A stretch of DNA of 64,000 nt from Adiantum capillus-veneris (GCA_014529385.2 CM043942.1:36897469-36961468); one strand, 5' to 3'; shown: positions 31,539-43,696, counted from the stretch's first letter. Notes: generated by a model from the sequence alone, not told the origin. Numbers and translations: made by a program.

Positions 31539-32386
31539 TCATTTTCTTTAAACATTAAGGTCTTTCTGTGGTTGTCAGCAGAAGCTTTTTGCCTTTGTTG
31601 AGAGATGGATATAGCCTCCTTAATCTTTTGAAAAGATTCTTGTAGGTCACGGCTATACTCATCGGTAGCGAAGATCTTCCCACGTACTTTAAGTAGCAAG
31701 GGACTTTTAGGTCTTCCCTCAATGATTTCAAAAGGTGCTTTTCCCGTAGGAGTATGTACAGTATTATTGTACGCATACTCTACAAGAGGTAATTACTTTT
31801 CCCATTGTGAGCATTGATCTACTTTGGTAACATAAGTCTTAAGTAGATCGAGTATTGTAAGATTGTCTATCTCACTTTGGCCATCCGTTTTGTGGGTGAT
31901 AGGCCGAAGAGAAATTCAATCTTGTACTTAGATTTTAAAGAGACCTTTCTAGAAATTACTGGTCATTCTAGGATATCTATCTGACACGATGGATGTTGGA
32001 AATCCATGGTGTTTGAAAATCTATGATATGAAGAGCGTTGCCATTTGGTGTGCCTTAATAGTCTTTTTGACAGGAATAAAGTGTGCTTGCTTGCTAAACC
32101 TGTCGATTATTGTCCATATTCTCGTGTTCCCATGGATAAACTTGGGTAATACAAAGATGAAATCCATGGATATACTCTCCCATGGTGAATTTGGGATAGG
32201 CAATGGCTGGAGTACTCCAGGTTGCTTCCCTCTATCATACTTGGTCTTTTGGCATACCACACATTTTGAAACATACTCGTGTATGTCCACTTTCATGGTA
32301 GGCCAAAATAAATACGTCTCTACTCCTCGAAGAGTAGGTTGAATGCCTTTATGCCTGGCATAGGGAGGAGCATGGTATTCATACAT
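31457..32386 (-). pseudogene. Integrase HHCC finger and catalytic core (element E)
   Basis: 32,386-32,021 holds HKGIQPTLRGVETYLFWPTM, then CVVCQKTK (second half of the finger), and SMDFIFVLPKF with the first catalytic Asp. 31,980-31,780 is degraded. 31,776-31,457 resumes with TPVGKAPFEI-like and EDLKVPCYLK sequence in shifting frames, and KIKEAISISQQRQK, the typical basic helix after the core. Confidence 0.7.
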
Positions 32387-32446
32387 AACTTTCTGACAAA
32401 GGGAATGGGTATCACCTAGCCTATTGCCATGGAGAATATAACCATC

Positions 32447-33095
32447 CTACAAGGTGAATGTTTCCTCTTTCTTCCCCAAAGCAAGGGTTGACATTATGTC
32501 TTTAAAGTCAGGGTCAGTAGCATACTCATCTATCATAGAAGATATATCATTGTGAGCTGCTATAGAGACCGCATTAACTTTTGGTCGTCGTGAAAGTGCA
32601 TCGGCCACTTGATTGTGCTTACCAACAATGTGAGCAATATGAAAATAGAATTGCAAAAGAAAATTTTCCCACCTCATTTGTTTGTCGGAAAGCTTGGTTT
32701 GCATCATGAAGTACTTGAGGCTTTGATGGTCTGTTCGTAAAAATGAATGGAGTCCCCAATATAGTGCTTCAATCTGTCTAGGGCATGTAGAACAACTAAA
32801 AGATCTTTCTTATAGATGTCTAAGACTCGTTCATCCGTATTGAGCCTTCGGCTCTTATATGCGCTATGGCATGCCCTTCTTGAAGCAAGACTGCTCTAAG
32901 GTAATCACCACAAGCATCACATTGGACCTCAAATGGCTTTGAAAGATCTGGAAGCATGAGGACTGGTTGGAAGGTAAGCTTCTCTTTGAGATTGTCAAAA
33001 GCATTTTTCTCCTTATCAGCCCATGAATACTTAACATTATTCTTTGTTAAATCATGTAATGGTCCTGCTATTGAGAAATTTTTTCTATGAAGCAT
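32447..33095 (-). pseudogene. RT connection and RNase H (element E)
   Basis: 33,095-32,820 reads HDLTKNNVKYSWADKEKNAF, then VQCDACGDYLRAVLLQEG (RNase H start). 32,707-32,447 reads QMRWENFLLQFYFHIAHIVG, then HNQVADALSRRPKV (RNase H end). The piece between contains frame changes. It aligns with element C throughout. Confidence 0.8.
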
Positions 33096-33219
33096 CTATA
33101 GTATGCACACATACCAATAAAGCTTCTTAGCTCATGTAGATTCCTTGGATTAGGCCATTCTTTTATTACCTATAACTTCAATGGATCCATATGGATACCA
33201 TCTTGAGAGATAATATGAT

Positions 33220-33733
33220 CTAAGTTTTGAATTTCTTGAAGGAAAATTCGCTTTTCTTATGATTGAGAAAAAGTTTGTTCTCTCTCAATGCTTGAAAAAT
33301 CGCTTGGAGATGTTGTTTGTGTTCCTCCAAGGACTTGGAGTGGATGATGATATCAGCAAAGAACACTCCAGTGAATTTGCGATAGGGTCTAAATATTTTC
33401 TCCATTAGACAATTGCATGACTAGGTATTCATAAAGGCCAAACATTGTACAAAATGCGGTCTTTAGGATATCTTCATCCACTTTCCTTATTTGATGGTAG
33501 CCACTTTTAAGGTCAATCCTACTGAAGTAGGTAGAGCCTTGCAGCTTATCAAACAGATCTTCTACCCGAGGCACATGAAATCTGTTTTTGATAGTGATAT
33601 GGTTTAGTGCTTGATAGTCCACACATAGATGATATGTACCATCTTTCTTTTGCACTAAAAGGATTGGGGAACAAAAGGGAGAGGTGCTAGGCCTCACCAT
33701 CCCTTTGTCAACCAATTCTTGTACTTGCCTCAT
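33220..33733 (-). pseudogene. Reverse transcriptase palm (element E)
   Basis: 33,733-33,389 is open with VQELVDKGMVRPSTSPFCSP, CVDYQALNHITIKNRF and IDLKSGYHQI, all standard RT blocks. The next frame (33,405-33,220) has VFFADIIIHSKSLEEH where the F/Y-x-D-D active site is expected: one Asp is gone. Inactive. Confidence 0.85.
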
Positions 33734-33854
33734 GATATCCTCTTGTTGAGCTTAGGAAACTCGATAAGTAGGTTTGTTAGGCAGTGAGCTTCCTGGTAGG
33801 AGCTCAATATGATGGTCATCATCCCCTTGTTTTGGAGGTAAGTCCATAGGGATA

Positions 33855-34379
33855 TCATCGATGAACACATCTTGGAATCCTTTTAGAAAATTTAGACAAG
33901 TCTAACTCTTCTTGATTCCTACCATTTACATTTGATGAAACATTAGGATGTTTTAGGGATACCTTGACAAAAATCATGTACACAGAAACTGAGCTCTTCA
34001 TTGACTTATCAAAAGCAAGAGTATTTACAAGTGGTATAGTATAACCAGACTCACTAGCATCTATATACATGCTCTTTCCCCTATAGGTGAAGTAGATTCT
34101 CCTTTCAGGGAATTTCATGTTGGTAGCCATGCGGTTGAACCATGGTGCCCCTAGGAGGATAGCATCCTCATGTTGGAGAGGAGAGATGAAAAAGTCTTCC
34201 TTGTCGACATAGATTTGGATATGGAGCCTCAACTTCCCAATCAAGGGACTAACGGAGGCTCTCTGTCCCATGAAAGCAGTGTTAGCCGTTACATCATCTC
34301 CCATCTTGAAAGCTTGAATGTCCAACTTGGTAGACAACTCCGTTGATATGAATTTGTGAGTAGAGCCAGGGTCAAACAA
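33855..34379 (-). pseudogene. Retropepsin (element E)
   Basis: 174 codons. MFDPGSTHKFIS holds the active site, here D-P-G, and LLGAPWFNRM is the downstream motif. The region ends just before the FLK-G-IPRCVH piece leading to RT. It aligns along its whole length with element C. Confidence 0.8.
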
Positions 34380-34399
34380 GATGAAGGCATCATGCTCCC

Positions 34400-34769
34400 T
34401 TACCTTTCCCTAAGCATAGGAGAGAGGTGATCCTTTGCAATGAGCATCCTCTTTTGTATCTTTGATAGTGGAAGCTCTAGGAGTCTTATTTTGAGCATTT
34501 CTCTTGGGGTAAGAACAATATCCATGTTCTCCCTCCCCACACTTAAAACATTTATGGTCCTTGCAAAAAGCTTCAAGCTCTTCAGGAGAGAGTTTGTTTT
34601 TAGCTTTGTAAACTCCCTTCTCCTTGGACTGATTGTTGTTGTTGTTGGAATTGCCTTGGGAAGAATTTTGGGCATTGGTTTTCCCTTTTGCATCATTTTT
34701 TTCTTTGTTTTCCATGGGCTTGACATTCCGTCTAGCCCCTTGTTGACATATTATGTGCGAAGCAACCAT
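34400..34769 (-). pseudogene. gag C-terminus with zinc knuckle (element E)
   Basis: Asn/Gln/Lys-rich linker followed by KCFKCGEGEHGYCSYP. Spacing C-x2-C-x4-H-x2-C is altered and the usual last Cys reads Tyr. Confidence 0.7.
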
Positions 34770-34964
34770 GGTGTGGTGGATTACTTTGATGAGATAACTA
34801 GGCTATTGAGAGTTAACGTATTCAGCCATCTCTTCACGTAATCTCGCACAAATTAAATTGTTGCTTTTTCTTGACAAAGTATTTCTTTTGAAAGACAGTA
34901 GCTTTGAGATGTAAATCTCAAAACTTGTCTACATATTTGTGAATAGACTCATGGGAGAGAAGCT

Positions 34965-35252
34965 TCAAACTTTATCATTTGATAAGCACTTTGTCCTTTG
35001 CATCACTTGCAAGGAATGGGCTTTGCTGTTGCCACGAAGGCTAGCCCACCATTGACAGGTCAGTTTTTGGAAGTGTATAGCTACATGGCGTAGCTTTGAG
35101 GACTCCGTGAAGCCCTTGTCTCCAAAGGCCGCATCAAATTGATGGATGAAGGCCAATACTTTGTCCGTGGCACCAAAGGTGCCATCATAGGTGAGAAAAG
35201 AGATACTCTTCCTCCCTCTTTGAACTTCTTGAGATTTTGTGACCTTTGCCAT
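34965..35252 (-). pseudogene. gag capsid-like region (element E)
   Basis: 95 codons: FLTYDGTFGATDKVLAFIHQ, then SSKLRHVAIHF and WWASLRGNSKA, the normal retrotransposon gag pattern. It overlaps the end of the Arg/Ser-rich ORF in another frame, so one indel near 35,230 separates them. Confidence 0.7.
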
Positions 35253-35479
35253 GTAGGGTAAGATTTATGATGTCCTCCCCTCTTGTATTCTCTAAAAGAA
35301 TAGACATAGCTTTTGTCGAAAGAGGAGGAAGGTGAAGAAGAAGGAGAAGAGTGTGACCTCTTTCTTGCCCTTTTACTCCTTTGTTTCCTCTCTTCCCTTT
35401 TGGAGTTACAAGGAGAAGGACCGTGGGTTCTCTTGGGAGGAGTTGGCGATCGTCTAGACCGCCGTCTTTGTGGAGCCAC
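35081..35479 (-). pseudogene. Arg/Ser-rich gag N-terminal part (element E)
   Basis: 132 codons. The first 55 residues are strongly basic and Ser-rich (RRRSRRSPTPPKR, RSKRARKRSHSSPSSSPSSS), like the RS domain of splicing factors. The frame runs into the gag capsid region in the wrong register from about 35,250. A basic tail in gag may bind RNA or DNA; a splicing role is not implied by the sequence alone. Confidence 0.55.
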
Positions 35480-35493
35480 TTCTTTAGAGGAAC

Positions 35494-35830
35494 TTAGGGA
35501 TTCATTGCTTTCTTGCTCTTTGGATTCCTCCTCTCATATGCCAGAGAGTCTTCTTTTGGGGGTCTCTTCAAGAGGCCTCCTAAGATCTCTCTCCTCTTGG
35601 AGAGGAAGGGTAATCCCATAAGCGCAAAGTTGTTGAGTAACTTTGGCTTGCAAAGTAGGGTTGCCCATAACTTGCTGCAACCTAGTAACAAGATAATTGA
35701 CAAACATGGGGGCATCATCATTATCACCTTCATGTCCAAAATCAAAGTTATCAATGTTCACTCTACTCTCTTGGTTATTGTTAGCCATGCTAATTATACT
35801 TATGTGTTTACTTAGTGTATCCTTTGGCAA
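35494..35830 (-). pseudogene. N-terminal leader of gag (element E)
   Basis: 98 codons beginning MPKDTLSKHIS, with an Asn/Asp-rich part and VNYLVTRLQQVMGNPTLQAK, a phrase of the kind that precedes the gag domain in chromoviruses. A frame change leads into the Arg/Ser-rich part. Confidence 0.5.
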
Positions 35831-36173
35831 TTCAAAACCTTAGTTGCTACTCCTCTTAGCCTTTGAAAATCACCTCTTAAGTATCTACACCCATGGCTCA
35901 AAGTTTTTAATTATAGAGAGATTGGGTCTAATATTGCAGAATTGCCGAGGGCTATCTCCTTTCGGACTTATTATGGCTCAATAATGGTAAAGCCGTAGGT
36001 GGCTAAAAAGACCCCATTATTAAGTCCAAAGCTCCCGCACCATATCCCACATAGTGGGCTCAATAAAATCGATAATAGATCCCAGTCCCACTCACCCTAA
36101 TATAATTAACAAAATCACCATTAATAGGCTACTTAAGGTCCTCTCTTCTTAAGCAAGAAAAGAGAAACCAAAT

Positions 36174-36185
36174 GCTCTCATACCA
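36174..36185 (-). promoter_or_regulatory. Primer-binding site of element E
   Basis: On the minus strand TGGTATGAGAGC, one mismatch from the initiator-Met site TGGTATCAGAGC. It follows, after one base, an LTR-like end (TTACA). Confidence 0.65.
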
Positions 36186-36186
36186 A

Positions 36187-36723
36187 TGTAATGGAAATAG
36201 CCTATGAAATTTGAGAGTAGCAAAATTAGGAAACTTAGAGAAAGCATTTTTGTGAGATTAATTTGTGAGCATAGAGGGTGAACTTAATTGATGGTAGCAA
36301 CATAAACAGAGTACTCAATTAACTTGGCATGAACAATACTTTTGCAAAAGAGAGAGTTTAGAGAACATGACAACAATTGAGGACCGGATTTATGTGGATC
36401 CGGTCCCCCCTCCAATATGCATTTGCATTATAGATTCTCCCATCAAGAGAGACTTGCTACAATACAGTCTTTGTGTTCCTTGTGACCTAGGTGATGCAAT
36501 GAAATTGGAAAACTTCATGCACCACGAGCATAACATAAACTTTGCAAAAAGCATTAACTATCCTAAGCCTCAGTCCCATGGCCTCAAACACCTTCAAAGG
36601 TGGAGAGAGCTAGCGGGGAATGAGGATAGGGAAGAGGAAGAAGAAACATTTCATAGGATAAAGAATATATTGCTCTCAACTTGTAGGCAAATACATTCCA
36701 GCTCATCGGCCAGCTGCAATCTC
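36187..36723 (-). repeat. Putative 5' LTR region of element E
   Basis: Sequence 5' of the primer site on the minus strand. Only the LTR end (CA, at 36,188-36,187) is supported. A 124-codon plus-strand ORF at 36,367-36,741 has no recognised motif and I treat it as chance. Confidence 0.4.
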
Positions 36724-36980
36724 GGGGAGTCCACTATGTAAAAATTGCGTATAGCACGTGCAAACAAGAGGTATTTAAATATCCCTTACCTTTATATTTT
36801 CAAGTATTATATGTACCCCTTATGTATGCATTTTTGTAAAAAAACTAGCCCTTATGTATGAAAATTTTCACTTTCTCAATTAAAAAACCCTTTATGTAAG
36901 TATATTTTTTTGTAAATGTACTATAAATCCCTTATTTTGTTCGAACGTTCTATCTTACATATTTCCTAGTGGACGCCCCA
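36724..36980. mobile_element. Short TIR transposon (MITE-like), copy 2
   Basis: Reverse complement of 19,019-19,277. Ends GGGGAGTCCACTATG and CTAGTGGACGCCCC. Internal A/T-rich blocks such as TGAAAATTTTCAC and CCCTTATGTATG align between the copies. Confidence 0.75.
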
Positions 36981-37000
36981 AGGCTGCAATATTGTTTCTT

Positions 37001-37100
<100 letters not shown>

Positions 37101-37280
37101 ATTTCTATCCCTCTCTTCATGTCTAGTCGTATTGGATTGGTGTACGAGACTTTAACCATTCTATCTGTTTTGAAAGATGAGAAAGGGTGACATAAAAACC
37201 CCGGGGGATTCACCATGGAAAACTTACCGCACCACGTAAGTTCAGGGGAGGGGGGTTTTCTACAAGTTACTTACATGCTT

Positions 37281-37745
37281 TTTCAGAATGAGATTGGGCT
37301 GGATGTTTTGACATGCGAGTGTCCACAAGTGGTTTTTGTTTCATGCTTGGCAGTTCATGTATATCATGGTTGAGCAAGAAGAAACCTACTGTGGCCACTT
37401 CGAGTTGTGAGGCTGAGTACAGGGCAGTCTTCACAGCTTACGGTTGAGTGTGTATGGCTCAGACGCCTTATGACTGATTTGGGTGTTGGATAGGACACTG
37501 CCAACACTATCTACACTGACAGCGACAACGCATTGGCAGTTGTGAGGAACCCAATTTTTCATGCTCGCACAAAGCATATTGAGGTGCATTACCACTATGT
37601 CAGGGAGAGGCTCTCAGTAGGAGAGCTCAGCTTGGCTTATGTGCCAACACAGGACAACCTTGCAGATCTTTTCACAAAGGCATTGTCTTGTGAGAAGCTT
37701 GAAGCTTTCAGCAAAGCTTTGGGCTTAATCCCCTTTGTGGAGTGA
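37281..37745 (+). pseudogene. Ty1/copia RNase H, 3' end of pol
   Basis: SWLSKKKPTVATSSCEAEYRA near 37,365-37,425 and, from 37,533, ARTKHIEVHYHYVRERLSVGE and DLFTKALSCEKLEAF are the standard end of copia pol. The part between contains stops and frame changes. It is followed at once by a polypurine tract and LTR. Confidence 0.85.
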
Positions 37746-37820
37746 TCATGTCCTCAAGGCATGACACTTCCCTTTACTCATGTGCCAGCTCTCGTTCACC
37801 GCATCACTCCATGGGGGATT

Positions 37821-38047
37821 TGTTACCATATACATATGGTAGTGACGTGTGTGAACACACTAGGACCGCCAGGGCATATTTTCCCTCTTTAGGAGGTTTT
37901 CCCCCCTGAGAATTGTATATACGCCCATCACTCTAGGGCTATCTATATTTCCATTGCACACTAAGTAACACGCTCTCTATTGTGTGCCTTGAGCTTCCTT
38001 CGTCTTTTCCAAGCTGTGTGCGTCTCTATGCAACCCTAATTCCAACA
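37821..38047 (+). repeat. Ty1/copia 3' LTR (plus strand)
   Basis: 227 bases starting TGTTACCATATAC after the purine-rich ATGGGGGA and ending CCTAATTCCAACA. It matches the inverse of 38,779-39,008, including CGCCCATCACTCTAGGG. Confidence 0.85.
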
Positions 38048-38760
38048 ATTTTGATCACACTGAAACTGAAATCATGTATTGTACATATGTCATCCACAAG
38101 TTTTACTACAAGACCAAGTCTAGCAAGTGCAAATATAGACCAAAGATTCTTCTTGATCCCAGGTACATACAATGCATCAACACGTGTGAAGGAACTACCA
38201 TTTGCAACAGCAGTAAGCCCACCAAAACCTGCAGAATCCTGAACCTTGCTTACATCCTTAGAACTAGGACGTACATGAATGCCTTGCACAATGTTCCAAA
38301 CGCCCTTTGACACAAGGACATGTTGCAAATAAGCTCACATAGGGTAATTGTCCCCATCCAATCAATCCTCAACAACAAACATATTGAACACATCTGTGTT
38401 GTTTTGTCATCCATGAAAAATGCTTGCACATGATGTGAAAACTATCCAAAAAGAGGAGAAATGAAGCAAAAAAAAAAAACACCTGCTATATAGCACAAAC
38501 CATAGAGGACTGTAAGGGACCTGTTAGTAAGGTAGAAAATGACACTGACAAAAATCCTGCACAGAATGACAAAATAGCCTACGTAGTATTGCATGTAGTG
38601 GAAACGGAGGCCAAAATGAGCCCAAATGAAAATTCACCAAACTCTACAAGCTTTCTTAAAGTATTTGTTGACTTGGTGACGCTCGCTAAATCTCACAAAA
38701 CTTGGAGAAAGTGAGAAAGCATGTTCTGGAGCTACTAGCGACTAAGACCTAGAGGATGCA
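38048..38760 (-). pseudogene. Ty1/copia 5' coding fragment with protease-like region (minus strand)
   Basis: 38,328-38,050 on the minus strand carries DALYVPGIKKNLWSIFALAR, then VDDICTIHD, the conserved stretch at the end of the copia protease/pre-integrase region. The leader between it and the primer site is degraded. It stops where the plus-strand LTR ends. Confidence 0.75.
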
Positions 38761-38761
38761 A

Positions 38762-38776
38762 CCTGCTCTGATACCA
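38762..38776 (-). promoter_or_regulatory. Copia primer-binding site
   Basis: Minus strand TGGTATCAGAGCAGG, a perfect initiator-Met site, two bases from the LTR at 38,779. Confidence 0.9.
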
Positions 38777-38778
38777 AT

Positions 38779-39008
38779 TATTGGAATTAGGATTTCAGGG
38801 TAACACACACAACTTGGAGAAGATGAAGGAAGATCAAGGTACACAACAAATAGTGTGATACTTAGTGTGCAACAGAAAGATAAGATATCCCTAGAGTGAT
38901 GGGCGTATATACAATGCACGAGGGAAAAAACCTCCTAGTGAGGGGAAAAAATGCTATGGTGGTCCTAAGTGTGTTCACATACATCACTACCACATGTATA
39001 TGATAACA
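38779..39008 (-). repeat. Ty1/copia LTR (minus strand)
   Basis: 230 bases, minus-strand start TGTTATCATATAC and end CCTAATTCCAATA. It is flanked by a primer site on its 3' side and by a purine-rich GCGAAGAGGGAAGGC on its 5' side, which is unusual for one LTR. Confidence 0.85.
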
Positions 39009-39024
39009 GCCTTCCCTCTTCGCA

Positions 39025-42000
39025 AGGCCACATTGTTGGTGTCCTGTGAACACTCTGCAATCAAAAGATATACAAAAACACATGAAAGACATAAACCATG
39101 TTACCGTTTCTTTGTGGGAAATATAGGTGCACATCATTCTTGCATTTAGATCCACCTTGATTCTCCTTTCGGCTGCTACAATGTCTGGCTTGGGCCATTC
39201 CAGACTGTGCAAGGTTGGTGATTGAATTGAAGAAAGATTACCATACCCATTTCGCCTAGGTGTGACATAAGTATGGTAATAAAAAATAAATTTGTGAGGA
39301 AAGCTCAGAGGATGGAAAACCAGCATAGAAAAACTTTTCAAGGTCAGAGTGAATGGCCTCAAATGTTCCTATGAAAACTCTATTGGCTCCCACTCTACAA
39401 AATTGGAAGGAAAAACATTTGCAAACATGAACAATCGATGGAAACCTTACAGTCATCAAAAGAAACATTTACGACAAATGCAAAATACACAATCTAGAAA
39501 CTTGACAAAGGAGTGAAATTCTGGTTTAGAGGAAACCTTGATGGATCCAACGTTGCCTCTAGATTCAGTTGTGAAGCGACATACACATGCTGCACCTTCT
39601 CAAGCCACTTGCCTTCTTGGGTTTGCTTGAACTCCATGATTCTTCCCTTGCAATGGTGTGCTTGAGAATCCATGTGTGTCCTTGAGACCTTGTGTGCACC
39701 TCTTGATCAGGGCTACAATGTCACCCACATCAATCATTTTAGCTCCATTATCATCCAACATCCATTGTCGTCTTGTACATTGCTACATGCATGGAGTCAA
39801 TAACACTCCTAGGTTGTCGAGTTCCTAATGATGCCATGGGGATCAATAGCACAACATGCACACAAACACTTACTATTAATCTCTCAGCTACATAAAGAGA
39901 AAGATTATTTATGGTACACAAAGATGATACTTATTACTATGCTATTCCACCTGCAAGTTGGCTAAAGGGGAAAGATAATGTGAAGAAGCTATAGAGGGAA
40001 GTAGATCCACTCTAGAGATCTTGATGGATAAGGAGCAAGGAACCTATTGAGTAAAGAAAAGGGAAAGATCTAGTAGAAGGATATACTGCAGATCTTCAGC
40101 TTTAGGTAGAGGTGTAGTGATGTTCATGAAGAAATGGATAACTTCGGCTTGAGGAGAATGCAACAAGCTTGAGGAGGGAAAGTAGGGTCCAACTTTTGCT
40201 GCAAAGCTTTTTGAGAGGGAAAAGTGACATGAGGAGAGAGATGCAACTTGCAAGGTGGAGTGAAGAGAAATGAGAGATGGTATAATAGAGAGAGAGGGAG
40301 CAAACGATTAACACATTTTGGAGGGACCCCCTTTTAGGAGAGAGAGAGAGGGGGAGAAAGTGGCAGCTACTAGAGAGAGAAAGTATTGATTTTTATCCCC
40401 AATTTTTAGAAAAAAGTTCAATTATTTGAATTTATAAGAGATTTTCTCTTTATGTTTTATAAAAGAGTACAAGTTTGACCACTTACTTTTAGGCTTTGCC
40501 ATACCCACCATTTGAATCCCCACCCATTTTCTCCTTTCATAATCTCATTTTTAAACCCATGGAAAAAAAGCGGGCCCCTTAGACCCCATTCCCTTCCTAA
40601 TTTGCTCAGGTTATTTCTTGAATGGTTTTTTTTGTATATAAGATTACTTGTCATTATGTTTTGGATGACCTAATACTAGGGTTAGTTACATAAATTTATG
40701 TTGTGGAAATTAATGTTGATGCCCCCTGGTTAATATATTGAAAATAATTATGCTCATTGCTTAACATGGGGTAAATTATGAATGTGGCCTTGAACCTGTC
40801 GGATCTCTGTATATTGATGGCTTGGGTGGGTAACATCTGATCAAGATGTGGTATAAAATTGGAAAAATGCTTTCTTGTGCAGTATATTGCATAGAATTAA
40901 TGCTATTTTTTGTTACTACCTGTTATTGGGACACTTTGTTGCAACACTTTTTATGCTCACATCTCAAAATTTGAAATTGGACAAAAACCTATGGGTGAAT
41001 GCTTGGCCTTGATGATTTGAGAAGTGTGATAATTATAACCTAATGACTACTACGATAACTAGGATGAGGATAAATAAAATTTTTCTTAGAAGCATGGAAA
41101 AATTAAATGTACAACTAGGTTTGAGGTTTAATCTGCAATTAGGTTTTTTTCAAAAACCAACACCTTGGGTGATTATTGATGCCCTTCTACATTCTATAAA
41201 AAATTGCTCATTCAAAAATCTATACATGGTATCCTTTTAGCATGGGCCTATTCTATTTGATAAGGAGTGCAACCGTACTTTCAAATCGGGTAGAATCAAT
41301 GGTCATGTGTGGGTTTTACCTTGCTTGAGTTGATATGAAGAGATGGATGCTATATCTACTGATAATTGTTTCACCGTGGATATTATCATTACCTACTATG
41401 GCCAACTGCTATGGATATTATTACATAGAGTTTCTCTCACTAGTTTTGGTCATTTACATTATTACTGGCTTAAAATGTTTTCCGACTTGGATCATAACTT
41501 GAGCTTCGACACCTTTACTGAGGTGTGAAGACCCTATTAAAATGCAACCAGTTTTTTGGGTTATTTTGGTAATGCTCTAAGTTTAATCTTAGCTTGGATA
41601 TTTGGATGTTGACCTACTAGGATGGATCATCCTCTCAAGAAGATTTTGATTTGTTTGCTGAATACAAAATTATCTTTTTAGATTGCTGAAATTTGATACT
41701 CCATATTTGTACAATAGACTTTTGAGGGTGGTGATCTACTTTTATGAAAATTATGACTTCTTAATAACCTTTCATGGTACTGTTGTTTGATTGGATAGCT
41801 CATACACTTTTTCCCAAGTATGGATATCGTGTTAGTTTTGCTTGTCTTCTTTTGTATACCTATTGGTTGGTACAATAAATTTTGGCATGATAGTTTTGGA
41901 AATGTTTACCTTTGATGTGGTCGAACTAATGAGTATCGGTTGCCATATCTTATGAGATACTGCTTTTTATACTCATATAGGGTGAATGAGAAAATTTGCT

Positions 42001-43500
42001 GAGATTCTATTGTGTATAGTTGAGTTGCTCAATCTTGAAGCTTCTCTAATTATTATGGAGAAGATTTACAAGCTTTGTTGTGTTTACACTTTGGAGATTC
42101 TTAAGCTCATAGCTTACATTTGAGTTGTGTTCTTGACCTTGGTTAAATAAAACTAGGATTTCTTTTTGGGCCTCAATTGGAAACTAATAGCAGATGATTG
42201 ATTGTGTGGGGGTGTTCTTTATTAAAGGATGCTTTTTAGATTAGCACTCTAGAGACTAGCTCCTTTGGATGGATTTATACTTCTTGTCCTTAATTTCTTT
42301 TAAGTTGTGTCACTAGGATGCTTCTAGGTTGACACTCTAAAGACTAATTCCCTTGGATAGAGTCATACATGTGATCCTTACTTTCTGTTAAATGCATGAT
42401 CCCATATAATTTGTACTTAAAATGGTTATGAGTCGCCGCACTAGGTTATTACTCTGGCATTACTTATGCATTTGTTGAAATATGGTCTGCCTATGATTTT
42501 GCTTGGTATAGCTAAGCGATATGGCTTTGAGATAGTATTCATGGCCCTCCCACCCTCATATCGTACTAAGTTTTGGGGTTTTGGTGTAAGATGATACTGG
42601 CTATATTACTTACTTGGTGTGACTCTTTTTTTCCTTTAAATAGTAGCCCATATTGGTGTTTGTCTAAGGATAGTTTCTTTCCACTACACATTAGTTTAAA
42701 ATAATTTTTTGAGGACACCTTGTTTATTTACCCTTATGTGAGGTCCCCAACCTCGAGAAGATTGGGACGACTTGATAGATGGCCTTCCTTTATTCTCCTT
42801 TTCCATTGACACCCTACTCCGTTTCCACAAAGTAGAGATACAAACAACATAAGAGAGGAAGTTCTCTATCCATTGTTTACGTGGTTATAAGGGTCATATG
42901 CCACAAGTCACGTCGATAAATCTAGGATTTTAATGAAAGCTGTTTCCTAACATAAATATAAAATCCCATTGACATATTTACAATCCATAAACAACACCTT
43001 TTCTCCCACGTTTACGAGGCACGGCCGCCATCCATAAACCATAAATATGATATGAGACTTAGTCTAAACTAATCAGTAATCTTATAAAAAGTACCTGACT
43101 AATCGGTCCATAGCTTTCAAGGGCACATATATTTAGGACTTCTCAACTCTTGGCACAATGAGTCTCTAATTTTGATTCTCTTAATAAGAAGGAGTGGAGA
43201 GTTTCTCGACTAATCAAGACCACCCATCCTTGACTGGCAACTTGAACCAACCCCCACTTTTCATCCCACATTCACACTTTTTTAGCTTGTTTTCTAATTA
43301 CTACCACACTATTTTACATATACAAACAATGTTCTTTTTTTAATTCCAGGCACATGTTTTTTCATCCAGCCCTTCAAACATCAACAAAACATTTCTTTCT
43401 CAAACATGGTCTAATAAAGACAATCCTATAATTCAACAAAAATTAATCTTTCAATTATTCCTAAGAGTTTTCCGCTACCACGGACTTTCTCTGTCTAACC
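39025..43500. other. No recognisable gene
   Basis: About 4.5 kb of AT-rich sequence. No ORF above 170 codons, and none has known motifs. A weak tandem duplication (about 90 bases, CACTCTA-AGACTA followed by CCTTGGAT) is at about 42,245-42,420. Confidence 0.5.
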
Positions 43501-43516
43501 AAAGGATTTACTTATT

Positions 43517-43696
43517 CGCTAACCACTGCAAAATGCGCATACTTTTCCAGTCATCGCTAACCGCAAGGGAACATCTCGCTAACCGCAAGGCATCCTGCTA
43601 ACCGCAAGAATCTTGCTAACCGCAAGTGACAAAAAGAGAGCTGATTACCTCGGCTTATTCTTCACTAACCGCGGAATCACGTCGCTAATTGCGAGT
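43517..43696 (+). repeat. Irregular tandem repeat of CGCTAACCGCAAG
   Basis: Seven copies or close variants start at about 43,517, 43,555, 43,577, 43,596, 43,614, 43,663 and 43,683. The central four are spaced 18-22 bases apart. The 13-base core is conserved and the linkers are not. Confidence 0.85.

Larger units (their letters stand above)
31090..36186 (-). mobile_element. Element E: chromovirus-type Ty3/gypsy retrotransposon, broken
   Basis: On the minus strand from a primer-binding site at 36,185 down to about 31,090: gag with an Arg/Ser-rich N-terminal part, zinc knuckle, protease, RT, RNase H, integrase and a chromodomain-like C-terminus. All domains are present in the standard Ty3/gypsy order, interrupted by several stops and frame changes. 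It belongs to the same family as element C and is inverted to it. Confidence 0.88.

Noticed and set aside
36367-36741. 124-codon ORF with acidic C-terminus
   Set aside because: No motif, no homologue in the window, and it overlaps the putative LTR of element E and runs into the TIR element.
38862-39362. 166-codon minus-strand ORF
   Set aside because: It runs through the copia LTR, and the composition is not that of a conserved protein.
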